In this document: positions 1 to 7,292 of the stretch, in pieces
Numbering within the stretch: position 1 is the stretch's first letter
Layout of the letters: each line of letters starts with the position of its first letter
From: Bacteroidota bacterium
GTDB taxonomy: Bacteria; Bacteroidota; Ignavibacteria; UBA10030; UBA8401
Assembly (NCBI GenBank): GCA_005792285.1
Contig: SXSI01000024.1
Span: 1 to 55,314, forward strand
Direction of reading: 5' to 3'
DNA length: 55,314 nt
Position numbers and translations under genes: made by a program
The notes under the pieces: generated by a model
What the model was told of the DNA's origin: nothing
The model's database searches: none
The model's input: only the letters and a program-made list of their open reading frames with translations

Positions 1-43
1 AAATAAATAGAAGTTTGTCTGTTGTTGTGAATTTTTTAAACAT
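1..43 (-). CDS. Possible 5' end of a gene running off the left edge
   Basis: An ATG at 41-43 on the minus strand opens a frame reading MFKKFTTTDKLLFI to the window edge, with no stop in its 14 codons. About 30 nt upstream (72-79) the minus strand reads TATTTTTG, which matches the TAnnTTTG -7 box of Bacteroidota promoters, although no good TTG -33 element is present at the usual distance. The gene would be transcribed in the same direction as the carotenoid operon and lie downstream of it. It is too short to identify. Confidence 0.3.
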   Translation of the reverse strand, partial: MFKKFTTTDKLLFI

Positions 44-141
44 GTCTTTTTATTTTTTTAATTGTTCGGTGCAAAAATACAAATTTTTATCTGTATTGTT
101 ATTTTTTTCAAATTTGATTTGTAGTTTTTATCTTTTAAAAT

Positions 142-615
142 TTAAATTATAATAAATCTCCCAAATCGCTTTTCTAAGGCAATTGTTCTGTAATCAAATA
201 TTTGTTGAAGTTGTTTTTTAATTAAAAGTGAATTTGCGATGGAACCTAATAGGCCAAAGGGAGGCTCATAAGTAACAATATCTGTCATTAAAATACCCCC
301 TTCAATGGGTTCAATTTTATGTTGATGATGCCATAGTTTATAAGGCCCAACTCTTTGTTCATCAACAAAATATTCATAATCTTTAACGTGGGTAATTTCA
401 GTCATCCAGTTAAGTTTTATGCCAAGTAGTGGGCTCACCTTGTAAGTAATAATCATACCCGGATACATTTTTTCTGCACCGGTATTACTGGATACAATAA
501 AGCCCATATGCTCTGGCGTAATTTCTTTTAAGTTATTAGGAGCTGAAATAAAATCCCATATTTCAATGATAGTGGAAGGTAATTTTTGAGTTTTAATTAA
601 TTGATAAATTGCCAT
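142..615 (-). CDS. SRPBCC-family protein of the carotenoid operon
   Basis: This 157-residue protein resembles the SRPBCC (START/polyketide-cyclase/Bet v 1) fold: an N-terminal strand-helix with a WDFISAPNNLKEITP segment, then alternating strands and a C-terminal amphipathic helix. Such proteins bind hydrophobic ligands in a deep cavity. No catalytic residues can be assigned. It is the last gene of the carotenoid operon and starts 6 nt after the SDR gene stops. SRPBCC genes also accompany crt genes in Bacteroidota (family knowledge from memory). A role in carotenoid handling or membrane maturation is inference from position only. Confidence 0.75.
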   Translation of the reverse strand: MAIYQLIKTQKLPSTIIEIWDFISAPNNLKEITPEHMGFIVSSNTGAEKMYPGMIITYKVSPLLGIKLNWMTEITHVKDYEYFVDEQRVGPYKLWHHQHKIEPIEGGILMTDIVTYEPPFGLLGSIANSLLIKKQLQQIFDYRTIALEKRFGRFIII

Positions 616-621
616 ATAGTT

Positions 622-1320
622 TTATATTTTTAAAGTAGAAATACCACCATCCACATGCATAATCTGGCCTGTTATCCAACTTGCTTTAGTGGAAAGTAAA
701 AATTCAACCATATTAACGATGTCATCAGTTGTTCCAATTCTTTTTAGAGGATGTCGCTGTGCGTTTGCTTCTATTTTTTGTTCGCTATTTAATAAAAAAG
801 CTGCCAAAGGAGTATCAGTTAGTGAAGGCGCTATACAATTCACTCTTATCTTCGGTGCATACTCTGCAGCTAATGCTTTTGTTAATCCTTCAATTGCACC
901 TTTAGATACAGACACTTGAGTGTGATAGGGTAAGCCTGTTTGAACAGCAACAGTAGAAAAGAATACGATAGCAGCGTTATCGCTTTTTCTTAATTTAGAG
1001 GCAACAGCTTGTATTGTTTTTATTGCACCTACGACCTGCAAATTAAAGTCATCAACAAAATCGGTTGGTTTAATTCTTTCAAATGGTCGAAGGTTGATGC
1101 TGCCTGGACAATATATAATACCGTTTAATATTTCTGGTAAAAAATCAAAAACAATATTTTCATCTAAAACATTTAATGGATAAAATTGAATTAAAGGGTT
1201 GTTAGAATGTGTTTCATTTTTACAATAAGTTCCAACTATATGATGCCCCGATTCGGATAATTGTTCAGCAAGTTTTTTTCCTATTCCCGATGATGCCCCG
1301 ATTATTAAGTAGTTTGCCAT
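622..1320 (-). CDS. SDR-fold protein with atypical catalytic site
   Basis: This 232-residue short-chain dehydrogenase/reductase fold protein has the N-terminal Rossmann motif GASSGIG (residues 8-14) and the C-terminal SDR signature around RVNCIAPSLTDTPLA and ITGQIMHVDGG. In the catalytic segment STVAVQTGLPYHTQVSVSK the lysine is present, but the residue four positions before it is Val instead of Tyr. The position of the catalytic serine is best aligned with Thr. It may therefore not be a classical oxidoreductase. I recall related SDRs with the same deviation in Bacteroidota, so this looks like a subfamily trait and not a mutation. It sits 46 nt after the lycopene cyclase gene and 6 nt before the SRPBCC gene. 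Confidence 0.85.
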   Translation of the reverse strand: MANYLIIGASSGIGKKLAEQLSESGHHIVGTYCKNETHSNNPLIQFYPLNVLDENIVFDFLPEILNGIIYCPGSINLRPFERIKPTDFVDDFNLQVVGAIKTIQAVASKLRKSDNAAIVFFSTVAVQTGLPYHTQVSVSKGAIEGLTKALAAEYAPKIRVNCIAPSLTDTPLAAFLLNSEQKIEANAQRHPLKRIGTTDDIVNMVEFLLSTKASWITGQIMHVDGGISTLKI

Positions 1321-1366
1321 AAATTTTTATTTTTTTACTATTTTTTAACAAGAAATTAGGATTGGG

Positions 1367-2062
1367 CTATTTTTGTGTATTGTTTTTTTTTGAAAGGTAT
1401 TCGTATATAGAAAGCGTGAGCATTATTAAGAGCATGCCATAAAAAATGTCTTCAACTGGAATAGTTAGCATTCTAATTCCTAAATTTTGATTGTCATCGT
1501 ATTTTACAACTGCGTCTTCGATACCCGTACCGGTTAATAGTCCGTTTACAATTAAAAAAGGGATCAATAAAATAAGATAAGTAAAGTAGAATTTATGCAG
1601 CCATTTTACCCTAAGTACATATTTCAATAGCAGAATAAAAAGCGCAAGCGCTGTAAAAGTAACAGAAGTATAAAGTCTGTTATAATTCAGTAAAGCTGTA
1701 ATTATAAGGAATAGCACAAGCGCAATAGAGATAATATTTTCTGCTTTTAAAAAACGGTCTAAATTAAAAAATTTATTTAAGATATGGTAGGTAAAAATAC
1801 AAGCATATGGGATACAGATAAAAAACAGAACCTCTTCGAAGGGAAGATTAAAAAAATTAATACCTAGCACATAATTACTATTAAATTCCCAAACGCCTAA
1901 ATGTGTAAATAAAATATCCCAAGGAATAAAAATAAAAAGGACAACGAGTAAGGCTTTAAAAAAATAACTAAACTTTTTAAAGAATTGAACTTTGGGATGA
2001 AATGAAAATAGAAACGGCACAATTACCGCTGCCATATTTATGATGAGGTATAAAGGTTTCAT
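1367..2062 (-). CDS. crtYcd: Lycopene beta-cyclase, CrtYc-CrtYd type (fused)
   Basis: This 231-residue integral membrane protein has about six or seven hydrophobic segments and two lycopene-cyclase domain repeats. The first carries PWDILFTHLGVWEF and LPFEEVLFF (residues about 47-80). The second carries the shorter IPVEDIFYG near residue 200. The paired PxE(E/D) motifs are the signature of the heterodimeric-type carotenoid cyclases (CrtYc/CrtYd), here fused in one chain. It converts lycopene to beta-carotene in the cytoplasmic membrane. Its ATG overlaps the crtZ stop codon by 4 nt (ATGA), indicating translational coupling. Confidence 0.9.
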   Translation of the reverse strand: MKPLYLIINMAAVIVPFLFSFHPKVQFFKKFSYFFKALLVVLFIFIPWDILFTHLGVWEFNSNYVLGINFFNLPFEEVLFFICIPYACIFTYHILNKFFNLDRFLKAENIISIALVLFLIITALLNYNRLYTSVTFTALALFILLLKYVLRVKWLHKFYFTYLILLIPFLIVNGLLTGTGIEDAVVKYDDNQNLGIRMLTIPVEDIFYGMLLIMLTLSIYEYLSKKNNTQK

Positions 2063-2532
2063 TTTTGGCTAGATTTAATGGGCTCTTTAAAATATTTTAT
2101 GGGTATCCATAGCATGCCAAACGATTCTCCATCGTGTTTTGTTAAATGTTTGTGATGCATTTTATGCGCCCTACGAATAGCTCTTAAATAAACGGAATCG
2201 AAATTTCTAAAGATCTTAAATCGTTGATGAATAAAAATGTCATGTACTAAAAAATAAGCTGCTCCGTACAAGGTAATACCATTTCCAACCATAATCAAAG
2301 CAAGGTTATAGTAAAAGCTTCCCAAAAGCAAACAAAGTATTCCTGGTATAGCAAATATCAAAAAAAAGAAATCGTTTTTTTCAAAAAAACCTTCAATTTC
2401 TTTTTGGTGATGGTCTTTATGTAAAAACCACAGCAAGCCATGCATTATAAATTTATGTGTAAACCATGCAACACCTTCCATAGAAAAGAAAGAAGCAAAT
2501 ACAATTAATGAATTTGTTAAAACTGTTTCCAT
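2059..2532 (-). CDS. crtZ: Beta-carotene 3-hydroxylase
   Basis: This roughly 157-residue membrane di-iron hydroxylase of the fatty-acid hydroxylase superfamily shows all the expected histidine clusters: HKFIMH, HKDHH, HDIFIHQR and HKMHHKH, with hydrophobic helices between the second and third. It hydroxylates the beta rings of beta-carotene, giving cryptoxanthin and then zeaxanthin. I chose the ATG at 2530-2532, which follows the stop of the preceding small gene by 1 nt. A TTG nine bases upstream is in frame but less plausible. No ketolase (CrtW) is encoded nearby, so zeaxanthin is the expected product. Confidence 0.93.
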   Translation of the reverse strand: METVLTNSLIVFASFFSMEGVAWFTHKFIMHGLLWFLHKDHHQKEIEGFFEKNDFFFLIFAIPGILCLLLGSFYYNLALIMVGNGITLYGAAYFLVHDIFIHQRFKIFRNFDSVYLRAIRRAHKMHHKHLTKHDGESFGMLWIPIKYFKEPIKSSQK

Positions 2533-2533
2533 G

Positions 2534-2710
2534 TTATTCAAATAATTTATTAGGAATATTTTTTTGGTAATTAAAAATGTATTTAATTTTTCTTCTCATG
2601 AACAACCACTCTGCAAGAATTTCTATAAATCCCAATTCGTGCACTAAAATTTTTTCCAATTTGCCCCATTGCTTATCTTTTTCGTCAACTAAAATTAGAT
2701 AGTAGTTCAT
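2534..2710 (-). CDS. Small 58-residue protein inside the carotenoid operon
   Basis: An open frame of 58 codons starts with ATG at 2708-2710, overlapping the stop of the upstream gene by 4 nt (ATGA), and ends with TAA at 2534-2536, 1 nt before the crtZ ATG. It fills the only gap between crtB and crtYcd. The product starts MNYYLILVDEKDKQWGK and contains LVHELGFIEILAEW, an amphipathic or mildly hydrophobic helix, then a basic stretch MRRKIKYIF. It is not recognised. The exact coupling on both sides argues that it is translated. It could be a membrane-associated accessory of the hydroxylase or cyclase, but this is inference. Confidence 0.65.
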   Translation of the reverse strand: MNYYLILVDEKDKQWGKLEKILVHELGFIEILAEWLFMRRKIKYIFNYQKNIPNKLFE

Positions 2711-3207
2711 GATTTTAAATTTTGCTTTTCTATTGATGATAAATATTCGGAAGATTTTAAAAAGGAAATTATCATTTGTTTTAACTGCAAATCCCTTATA
2801 TTATTTACAGTATTTAGCAGAAATGTTTTGTCATTAGAAATTGAAATATTGTAACCTAAAAATGAAGGAACATTAGATTGAATTATAAAACGGAGATAAC
2901 GGATTTCGGTATTTTCTTTATCAGCTGCTACACATTTTTCAAGTAGTTCTTTTCCTTCATTGAAACTTGATAATTTACTGAGTGGGTTAACCACATGGTT
3001 CGCCATCATCATAGTGGCACAAGCTTTATAGGCAGCCAGTGTTGAGTTGTTAGTTTCATTATACTGATTTAAAACACTCATTAACTTTTTGCAGGATTCT
3101 TCATTGGTAGCTGATTTATTAAATAATAATCGCACTTCATTTAGTGGAATATCCATAGCGTGGCTTGATGAACAGAATAGAATAACTACCCAAATAATAT
3201 TTCTCAT
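2707..3207 (-). CDS. Secreted protein of unknown function in the carotenoid operon
   Basis: This 166-residue protein has a short signal peptide (MRNIIWVVILFCSSSHA) and a helical body. A segment around KACATMMMANHVVNP and the region EIRYLRFIIQSNVPSFLGYN resemble a degenerate TPR-like helical repeat. I recall similar proteins beside crt genes in Bacteroidota but cannot assign a function. Its ATG overlaps the crtB stop by 4 nt, and its own stop overlaps the small gene downstream by 4 nt. It would act in the periplasm, unlike the membrane or cytosolic carotenoid enzymes. That makes its coupling to them notable. Confidence 0.75.
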   Translation of the reverse strand: MRNIIWVVILFCSSSHAMDIPLNEVRLLFNKSATNEESCKKLMSVLNQYNETNNSTLAAYKACATMMMANHVVNPLSKLSSFNEGKELLEKCVAADKENTEIRYLRFIIQSNVPSFLGYNISISNDKTFLLNTVNNIRDLQLKQMIISFLKSSEYLSSIEKQNLKS

Positions 3208-4040
3208 AATAGATTAATTTTGTATTGGAACATACTTTTTAACATCAATCCAAATTTTTCTCCATTGCTAATGCGTATTCTCTCTGAAAGAATTTTTTGA
3301 GCAGGCACTTTTTTTATTTTTTTGAACAAAGAATTATAATAAACATAAGCGAGATAAACACCTCCCTTAGCAGAAGAAGGAAGTTTTTTTATTCCAATCA
3401 AAGCTTCTTTAAAATCTTGTTCAATTTCATTTTCAATTTTGTGTTTTGTAAATGATGAAAACCTCGTCATGTCAACATTTGGAAAGTAGGTTCTTCCCAG
3501 AATTTGATAATCAGCTTTCATGTCTCGCAAGAAATTTATTTTCTGAAATGCTGCACCCAGCTTCATGGCAAAAGGTTTTAGTTCTTCATAAAGATTTTTA
3601 TTCCCTTCGGTAAAAACATGCAGACACATCAGCCCGACAACTTCTGCCGAACCAAGAATGTATTCATTATATTTTTCTGAAGTATAATTTACTTTCTCCA
3701 AATCCATTTCCATACTTTGTAAAAATGTTTCAATCAAATCGTGACTGATGTTGTATTGATGCACCACTTGTTGAAATGAATTTAAAATTGGATTTAATGA
3801 AATGCGATTTTCAATTGCTTCATAGGTTTCAACTTTAAATTTTCCCAACAATCGTTTTTTGTTATAACCTTCAAAGCTGTCGACAATTTCATCAGCAAAT
3901 CTTACAAATCCATAAATGGAATAAATTGGATTACGCAATTTGTTCTTCAGAAAATATATACCCAAAGAGAAACTTGTGCTGTATGTGCGGGTGGTAAGCT
4001 TGCTGCACCGCACTGACACATTATCAAATAATGACTTCAT
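3204..4040 (-). CDS. crtB: Phytoene synthase
   Basis: This 278-residue squalene/phytoene synthase joins two geranylgeranyl diphosphates into 15-cis-phytoene. The first Asp-rich motif is FVRFADEIVDSF (D50 to D54). The second is FLRDMKADYQILGRTYFP (around residues 172-190). Both bind Mg-diphosphate. Length is typical of the family. It overlaps the end of crtI by 17 nt and the next gene by 4 nt, so it is the second gene of one operon. Confidence 0.95.
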   Translation of the reverse strand: MKSLFDNVSVRCSKLTTRTYSTSFSLGIYFLKNKLRNPIYSIYGFVRFADEIVDSFEGYNKKRLLGKFKVETYEAIENRISLNPILNSFQQVVHQYNISHDLIETFLQSMEMDLEKVNYTSEKYNEYILGSAEVVGLMCLHVFTEGNKNLYEELKPFAMKLGAAFQKINFLRDMKADYQILGRTYFPNVDMTRFSSFTKHKIENEIEQDFKEALIGIKKLPSSAKGGVYLAYVYYNSLFKKIKKVPAQKILSERIRISNGEKFGLMLKSMFQYKINLL

Positions 4041-5520
4041 GATTTATTTTATTTAAATGTTTTAATAATTGTTCAGCGGCAATTTTGCCTGAAATGATAG
4101 AAGGAGGAACACCCGGTCCGGGAACTGTAAGTTGACCTGTGTAAAAAAGATTTTTTACTTTTTTGTTTCTGATTTTTGGTTTCAGAATAGCTGTTTGCAT
4201 TAAGGTATTTGCAAGTCCGTATGCATTGCCTTTGTAGGAATTGTAATCCATTGTAAAGTCATTAACACAATAACTTTTCTTATAATCAATGCGAGATAAA
4301 ATATTTTCATTTACCTGTTTTTCCAATCGTGAAATCATCACCTGAAAATATTTTTCGCGGGTCTCTTCATTATCTTCCAATCCGGGAGCAATAGGCAGAA
4401 GCAGAAATAAATTTTCATGACCAACTGGTGCAACTCCGTCATCAGACTTTGAAGGGCAACAGACATAAAACAAGGGTTTAGTTGGCCATTGCGAAGTTTT
4501 ATAAATTTCTTTTGAATGTTGGTCAATATCTTCATCAAAAAATAAAGTATGATGATGAAGTGATTTTAGTTTCTTGTTTATTCCTAAGAAATAAATTATA
4601 CAGGAAGGAGCAAATGTTTTTTTCTGCCAATAACTTTCATTGTAGTTTCTGAATTCTTCTGGCAACAATTTACTTTCAACATGATGATAATCTGCTGATG
4701 CGATAATAGCATCACAATGAATTATTTCTCCGTTGACAACAAGGTGCTTTGCTAAATTATTTTCTATTCCAATTTTTTCAACTGCTGAGTTCAGGTGAAA
4801 TGTTGCGCCATTTATTTTCGCAACATTTGTCATTGCATCGATAACTTTTCCGAAGCCTCCAACCGGATACCATGTTCCCAATTTTAGTCCTGCATAGTTC
4901 ATTAAACTATAAAGAGCAGGTGTGTCCTGTGGCATTGCACCCAGGAACAAAATAGGAAATTCCATCAGGGAAATTAGTTTTGGATTGGAAAAATATTTAC
5001 GCACATGTTTGCTGAATGATGAGAAAACCTGCAAACGAAAAACTCCTTTTATTAAATCCAAGTCAGCAAATTCTGCAATAGAAAGTCCGGGTTTGTAAAC
5101 TAAATTTTCAATGCCGGTTTTATATTTATACTCCGCTTCGTCCATAAACTTTTTGAGTTGTGCAGCACTTCCTGATTCAATGGATTCAAACAGTTTGCAC
5201 AATGCATCAAAATTTTCAGGCACACTCATTTTATCATCCTCTCCAAATACTACTTCAAAAGAGGGATTTAATAATTTTAATTCATAGAAATCCGAAACAG
5301 AATATCCAAAATCACTAAAGAATTTTTCAAACACATCCGGCATCCAATACCAACTTGGTCCCATATCAAATAAATATCCTGAATCTGTTTTCAGTTGTCT
5401 TGCTCTTCCTCCAATAGAAGTATTTTTTTCAAACACATGCACCTCATGTCCTGCTGCCGACAAATAAGCCGCAGCACTTAAACCTGAAAATCCTGAACCT
5501 ATGACCGATATAGATGACAT
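4024..5520 (-). CDS. crtI: Phytoene desaturase (CrtI family)
   Basis: This 498-residue FAD-dependent desaturase begins with the dinucleotide-binding motif GSGFSGLSAAAYL (residues 8-20) and EKNTSIGGRA, and ends with the CrtI C-terminal signature TGQLTVPGPGVPPSIISGK. It is expected to desaturate phytoene to lycopene. It is the first gene of the carotenoid operon. The leader just before the ATG (…AAAGAATTAT) lacks a Shine-Dalgarno sequence, as is usual in Bacteroidota. The ATG choice is supported by the Rossmann strand that begins at once. Confidence 0.95.
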   Translation of the reverse strand: MSSISVIGSGFSGLSAAAYLSAAGHEVHVFEKNTSIGGRARQLKTDSGYLFDMGPSWYWMPDVFEKFFSDFGYSVSDFYELKLLNPSFEVVFGEDDKMSVPENFDALCKLFESIESGSAAQLKKFMDEAEYKYKTGIENLVYKPGLSIAEFADLDLIKGVFRLQVFSSFSKHVRKYFSNPKLISLMEFPILFLGAMPQDTPALYSLMNYAGLKLGTWYPVGGFGKVIDAMTNVAKINGATFHLNSAVEKIGIENNLAKHLVVNGEIIHCDAIIASADYHHVESKLLPEEFRNYNESYWQKKTFAPSCIIYFLGINKKLKSLHHHTLFFDEDIDQHSKEIYKTSQWPTKPLFYVCCPSKSDDGVAPVGHENLFLLLPIAPGLEDNEETREKYFQVMISRLEKQVNENILSRIDYKKSYCVNDFTMDYNSYKGNAYGLANTLMQTAILKPKIRNKKVKNLFYTGQLTVPGPGVPPSIISGKIAAEQLLKHLNKINHEVII

Positions 5521-5793
5521 ATAATTCTTTATAAATATTTTAACATATATTTTGGATGGAGCACAAAACTTTCGGATACCACTAAACTGTCTGTGGAGTA
5601 TGAAACACCGATTATTGCAAATGTGCTGTTAGCTAGTGGGATTCTTTATAGGTTTTACAAATCTTAAAATCTTCTTCTTGTTTAATTAAATTTTTACAAA
5701 GGTCGTTTCAGGCATTAAGCACTTCACTCGCCATCATATCTTTAATAAACTTAGTCAATTAAAGGTTCAAATGAAATGCCCGCTGGTTCATTA
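5521..5793. other. Intergenic gap between rhodopsin and crtI with possible gene remnants
   Basis: This 273-nt gap should hold the crtI promoter. No clear terminator for the rhodopsin gene was found. On the plus strand, one frame is open from about 5529 to a stop at 5666-5668. It reads FGWSTKLSDTTKLSVEYETP and then ANVLLASGILYRFYKS, which is protein-like but has no start. On the minus strand, short segments such as LTKFIKDMMASEVLNA are broken by stops. Either could be a decayed gene; neither is identified. Confidence 0.3.
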
Positions 5794-6507
5794 TTACTCT
5801 GTTCTTGAGAGTAAATAGATTACTAAGCCAAAACCAACTTTATTAATCACATCTGCAATGTTGTAGACAATATTCATGAAACGAACGGCAGCAGTTGGGT
5901 CGGAAACTAACTGAATTCCGAATAATCCTCCTGGTGTGCCTAAAATATAACCCAATGGATAAATCGCCCAACCAACCAATACGAACCATGCTAAAACTCT
6001 TGTCGCTTTGGCAACCTGTGGGCCTGCTGTCTGAGCCAATTTTGCAACTTCACCAAACCAAATTAAAAAGACAATGTAGAAGTAGGCTGCTCCAGAAATC
6101 ATTCCCCACATAACACTATTGTCACGGTCGACTGTTTCTCCAAAATAACCTGCGATAAGCATTATCAGTGAGGTAAAAATCAACTTCCATAATAGAGAAA
6201 TTTTCGCTCCAGCTTTTTTGGTAATGAGATAGAATTCAACACACATTAGAGGCACAGTAAGAATCCAATCCACGTAGCGGAAAAAAGTTGGGGATTCTCC
6301 TGTTTCAAGATTGTAACCTCTCATGTAGTGGTAATGCACTGCTGCAATAAAGGTTATTAATCCCGATACAAGTACCGAAGTTCTCCATTTTTGAGATGTG
6401 TTGTTTAGTTCAAAAAAGAAGAAGACAGATGCGGCCATCATGGCCATGGTTCCGATGAAGAAAGTGAATGCGACATAATTCTGACTGTCAATTTTTAAAT
6501 GTTCCAT
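5794..6507 (-). CDS. Proton-pumping rhodopsin with antenna-type fenestration glycine
   Basis: This 237-residue, seven-helix type-1 rhodopsin is of the proteorhodopsin kind. Helix C reads RYVDWILTVPLMCVE, giving D80 (Schiff-base counterion), T84 and E91 (proton donor): the DTE set of outward proton pumps. H58 matches proteorhodopsin His75. The retinal lysine is K223 in ADVINKVGFG, with D219 four residues before it. M88 is at the spectral-tuning position, predicting green absorption. In helix E, MWGMISG puts G135 where xanthorhodopsin and Gloeobacter rhodopsin have the fenestration glycine, where bacteriorhodopsin has Trp138. It lies upstream of, and co-oriented with, the carotenoid operon. No signal peptide is obvious. 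Confidence 0.95.
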   Translation of the reverse strand: MEHLKIDSQNYVAFTFFIGTMAMMAASVFFFFELNNTSQKWRTSVLVSGLITFIAAVHYHYMRGYNLETGESPTFFRYVDWILTVPLMCVEFYLITKKAGAKISLLWKLIFTSLIMLIAGYFGETVDRDNSVMWGMISGAAYFYIVFLIWFGEVAKLAQTAGPQVAKATRVLAWFVLVGWAIYPLGYILGTPGGLFGIQLVSDPTAAVRFMNIVYNIADVINKVGFGLVIYLLSRTE

Positions 6508-6761
6508 TTTTTTATTTTTTTATTTTTCCTACTCTTCAGGATTTTCGGAATCTCCAAGTTTTTTTTATTGATTTTCATCTTCAATATATGTTTAACAAAC
6601 ACAAGAGCGTTTTGTTTTTAAGTCGATTTAATTGTTATAAATTCTTTCTTTATAAAATTTAATTTTTTCCAATCAAATGTAATTTAGTTTATCTGTTTAC
6701 GAAAAACTGTCTTAACCAAAACACTCACCTAATATACTGAATTAAAGACTCAAATCAATTA
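6508..6761. other. Leader and promoter region of the rhodopsin gene
   Basis: This 254-nt AT-rich region lies upstream of the rhodopsin. Immediately before the ATG the minus strand reads AAAAATAAAAAAATAAAAAA, with no Shine-Dalgarno sequence. This A-rich leader is typical of Bacteroidota translation starts. A TACATTTG octamer (minus strand of 6674-6681) matches the TAnnTTTG -7 box, but I found no TTG at the right distance, so the promoter is not assigned. Confidence 0.35.
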
Positions 6762-7292
6762 TTATTTTATTTTAGTTAACCAATTTTGTTTTTGGCTTTG
6801 TGGAGACTTATTTCTGGAATCGTAACTAAACTCAGAAGTTTCATCGGATTCAGTTAACAAAACCCAATATCCTTTTGCAAGTCCTTCTCGTTCTACAGCA
6901 TCAAATATATTTAATGGAATTAATTTCCCAAAAAATCCCAACTGTGTACCAAAAAACTGAGTTGACTGTTTATCCCAAACTATCCCAAGACCCCAAATTA
7001 AAAAAGATGTTTTTGGTTTTCCTTTGTAAATATCGGTGCAAATTAAAATCATCCAATCATCATAAATAGTAAATCCAAACAAATTCATAGCTACTCTTTG
7101 CTTAATTTCTTTCACGAACCTTTGAGTTCCATTTAATTTGAAATATTTTAACGCATATTTTTCATGTGCGAGAAGTTTATTGCTAAAGGAATTAGTTTTA
7201 TTTTTACTATCGTACGCACCAAATACCAACCGACGCAAAAACTGCATACTTTTAAAAGAGGGTAGCTTTTTATTTAGATATGCTTCCGCCAA
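6762..7292 (-). CDS. Unrecognised protein, probably truncated or decaying at its 5' end
   Basis: This reading frame of 176 codons is not recognised. It contains a well-ordered alpha/beta-like core (MNLFGFTIYDDWMILICTD, FFGTQLGFFGKLIPLNIFD) and a polar Ser/Gln-rich tail. The listed start is a TTG. The same frame stays open for a further 44 codons upstream with protein-like content (NKTEWTNFDRGRVKLYC, SIVLVGTSIPPIKQFS) but no ATG, GTG or TTG, up to a TAG at 7425-7427. The frame beyond that stop is again protein-like. The gene may have lost its start or carry a nonsense mutation. No function is proposed. Confidence 0.45.
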   Translation of the reverse strand: MAEAYLNKKLPSFKSMQFLRRLVFGAYDSKNKTNSFSNKLLAHEKYALKYFKLNGTQRFVKEIKQRVAMNLFGFTIYDDWMILICTDIYKGKPKTSFLIWGLGIVWDKQSTQFFGTQLGFFGKLIPLNIFDAVEREGLAKGYWVLLTESDETSEFSYDSRNKSPQSQKQNWLTKIK

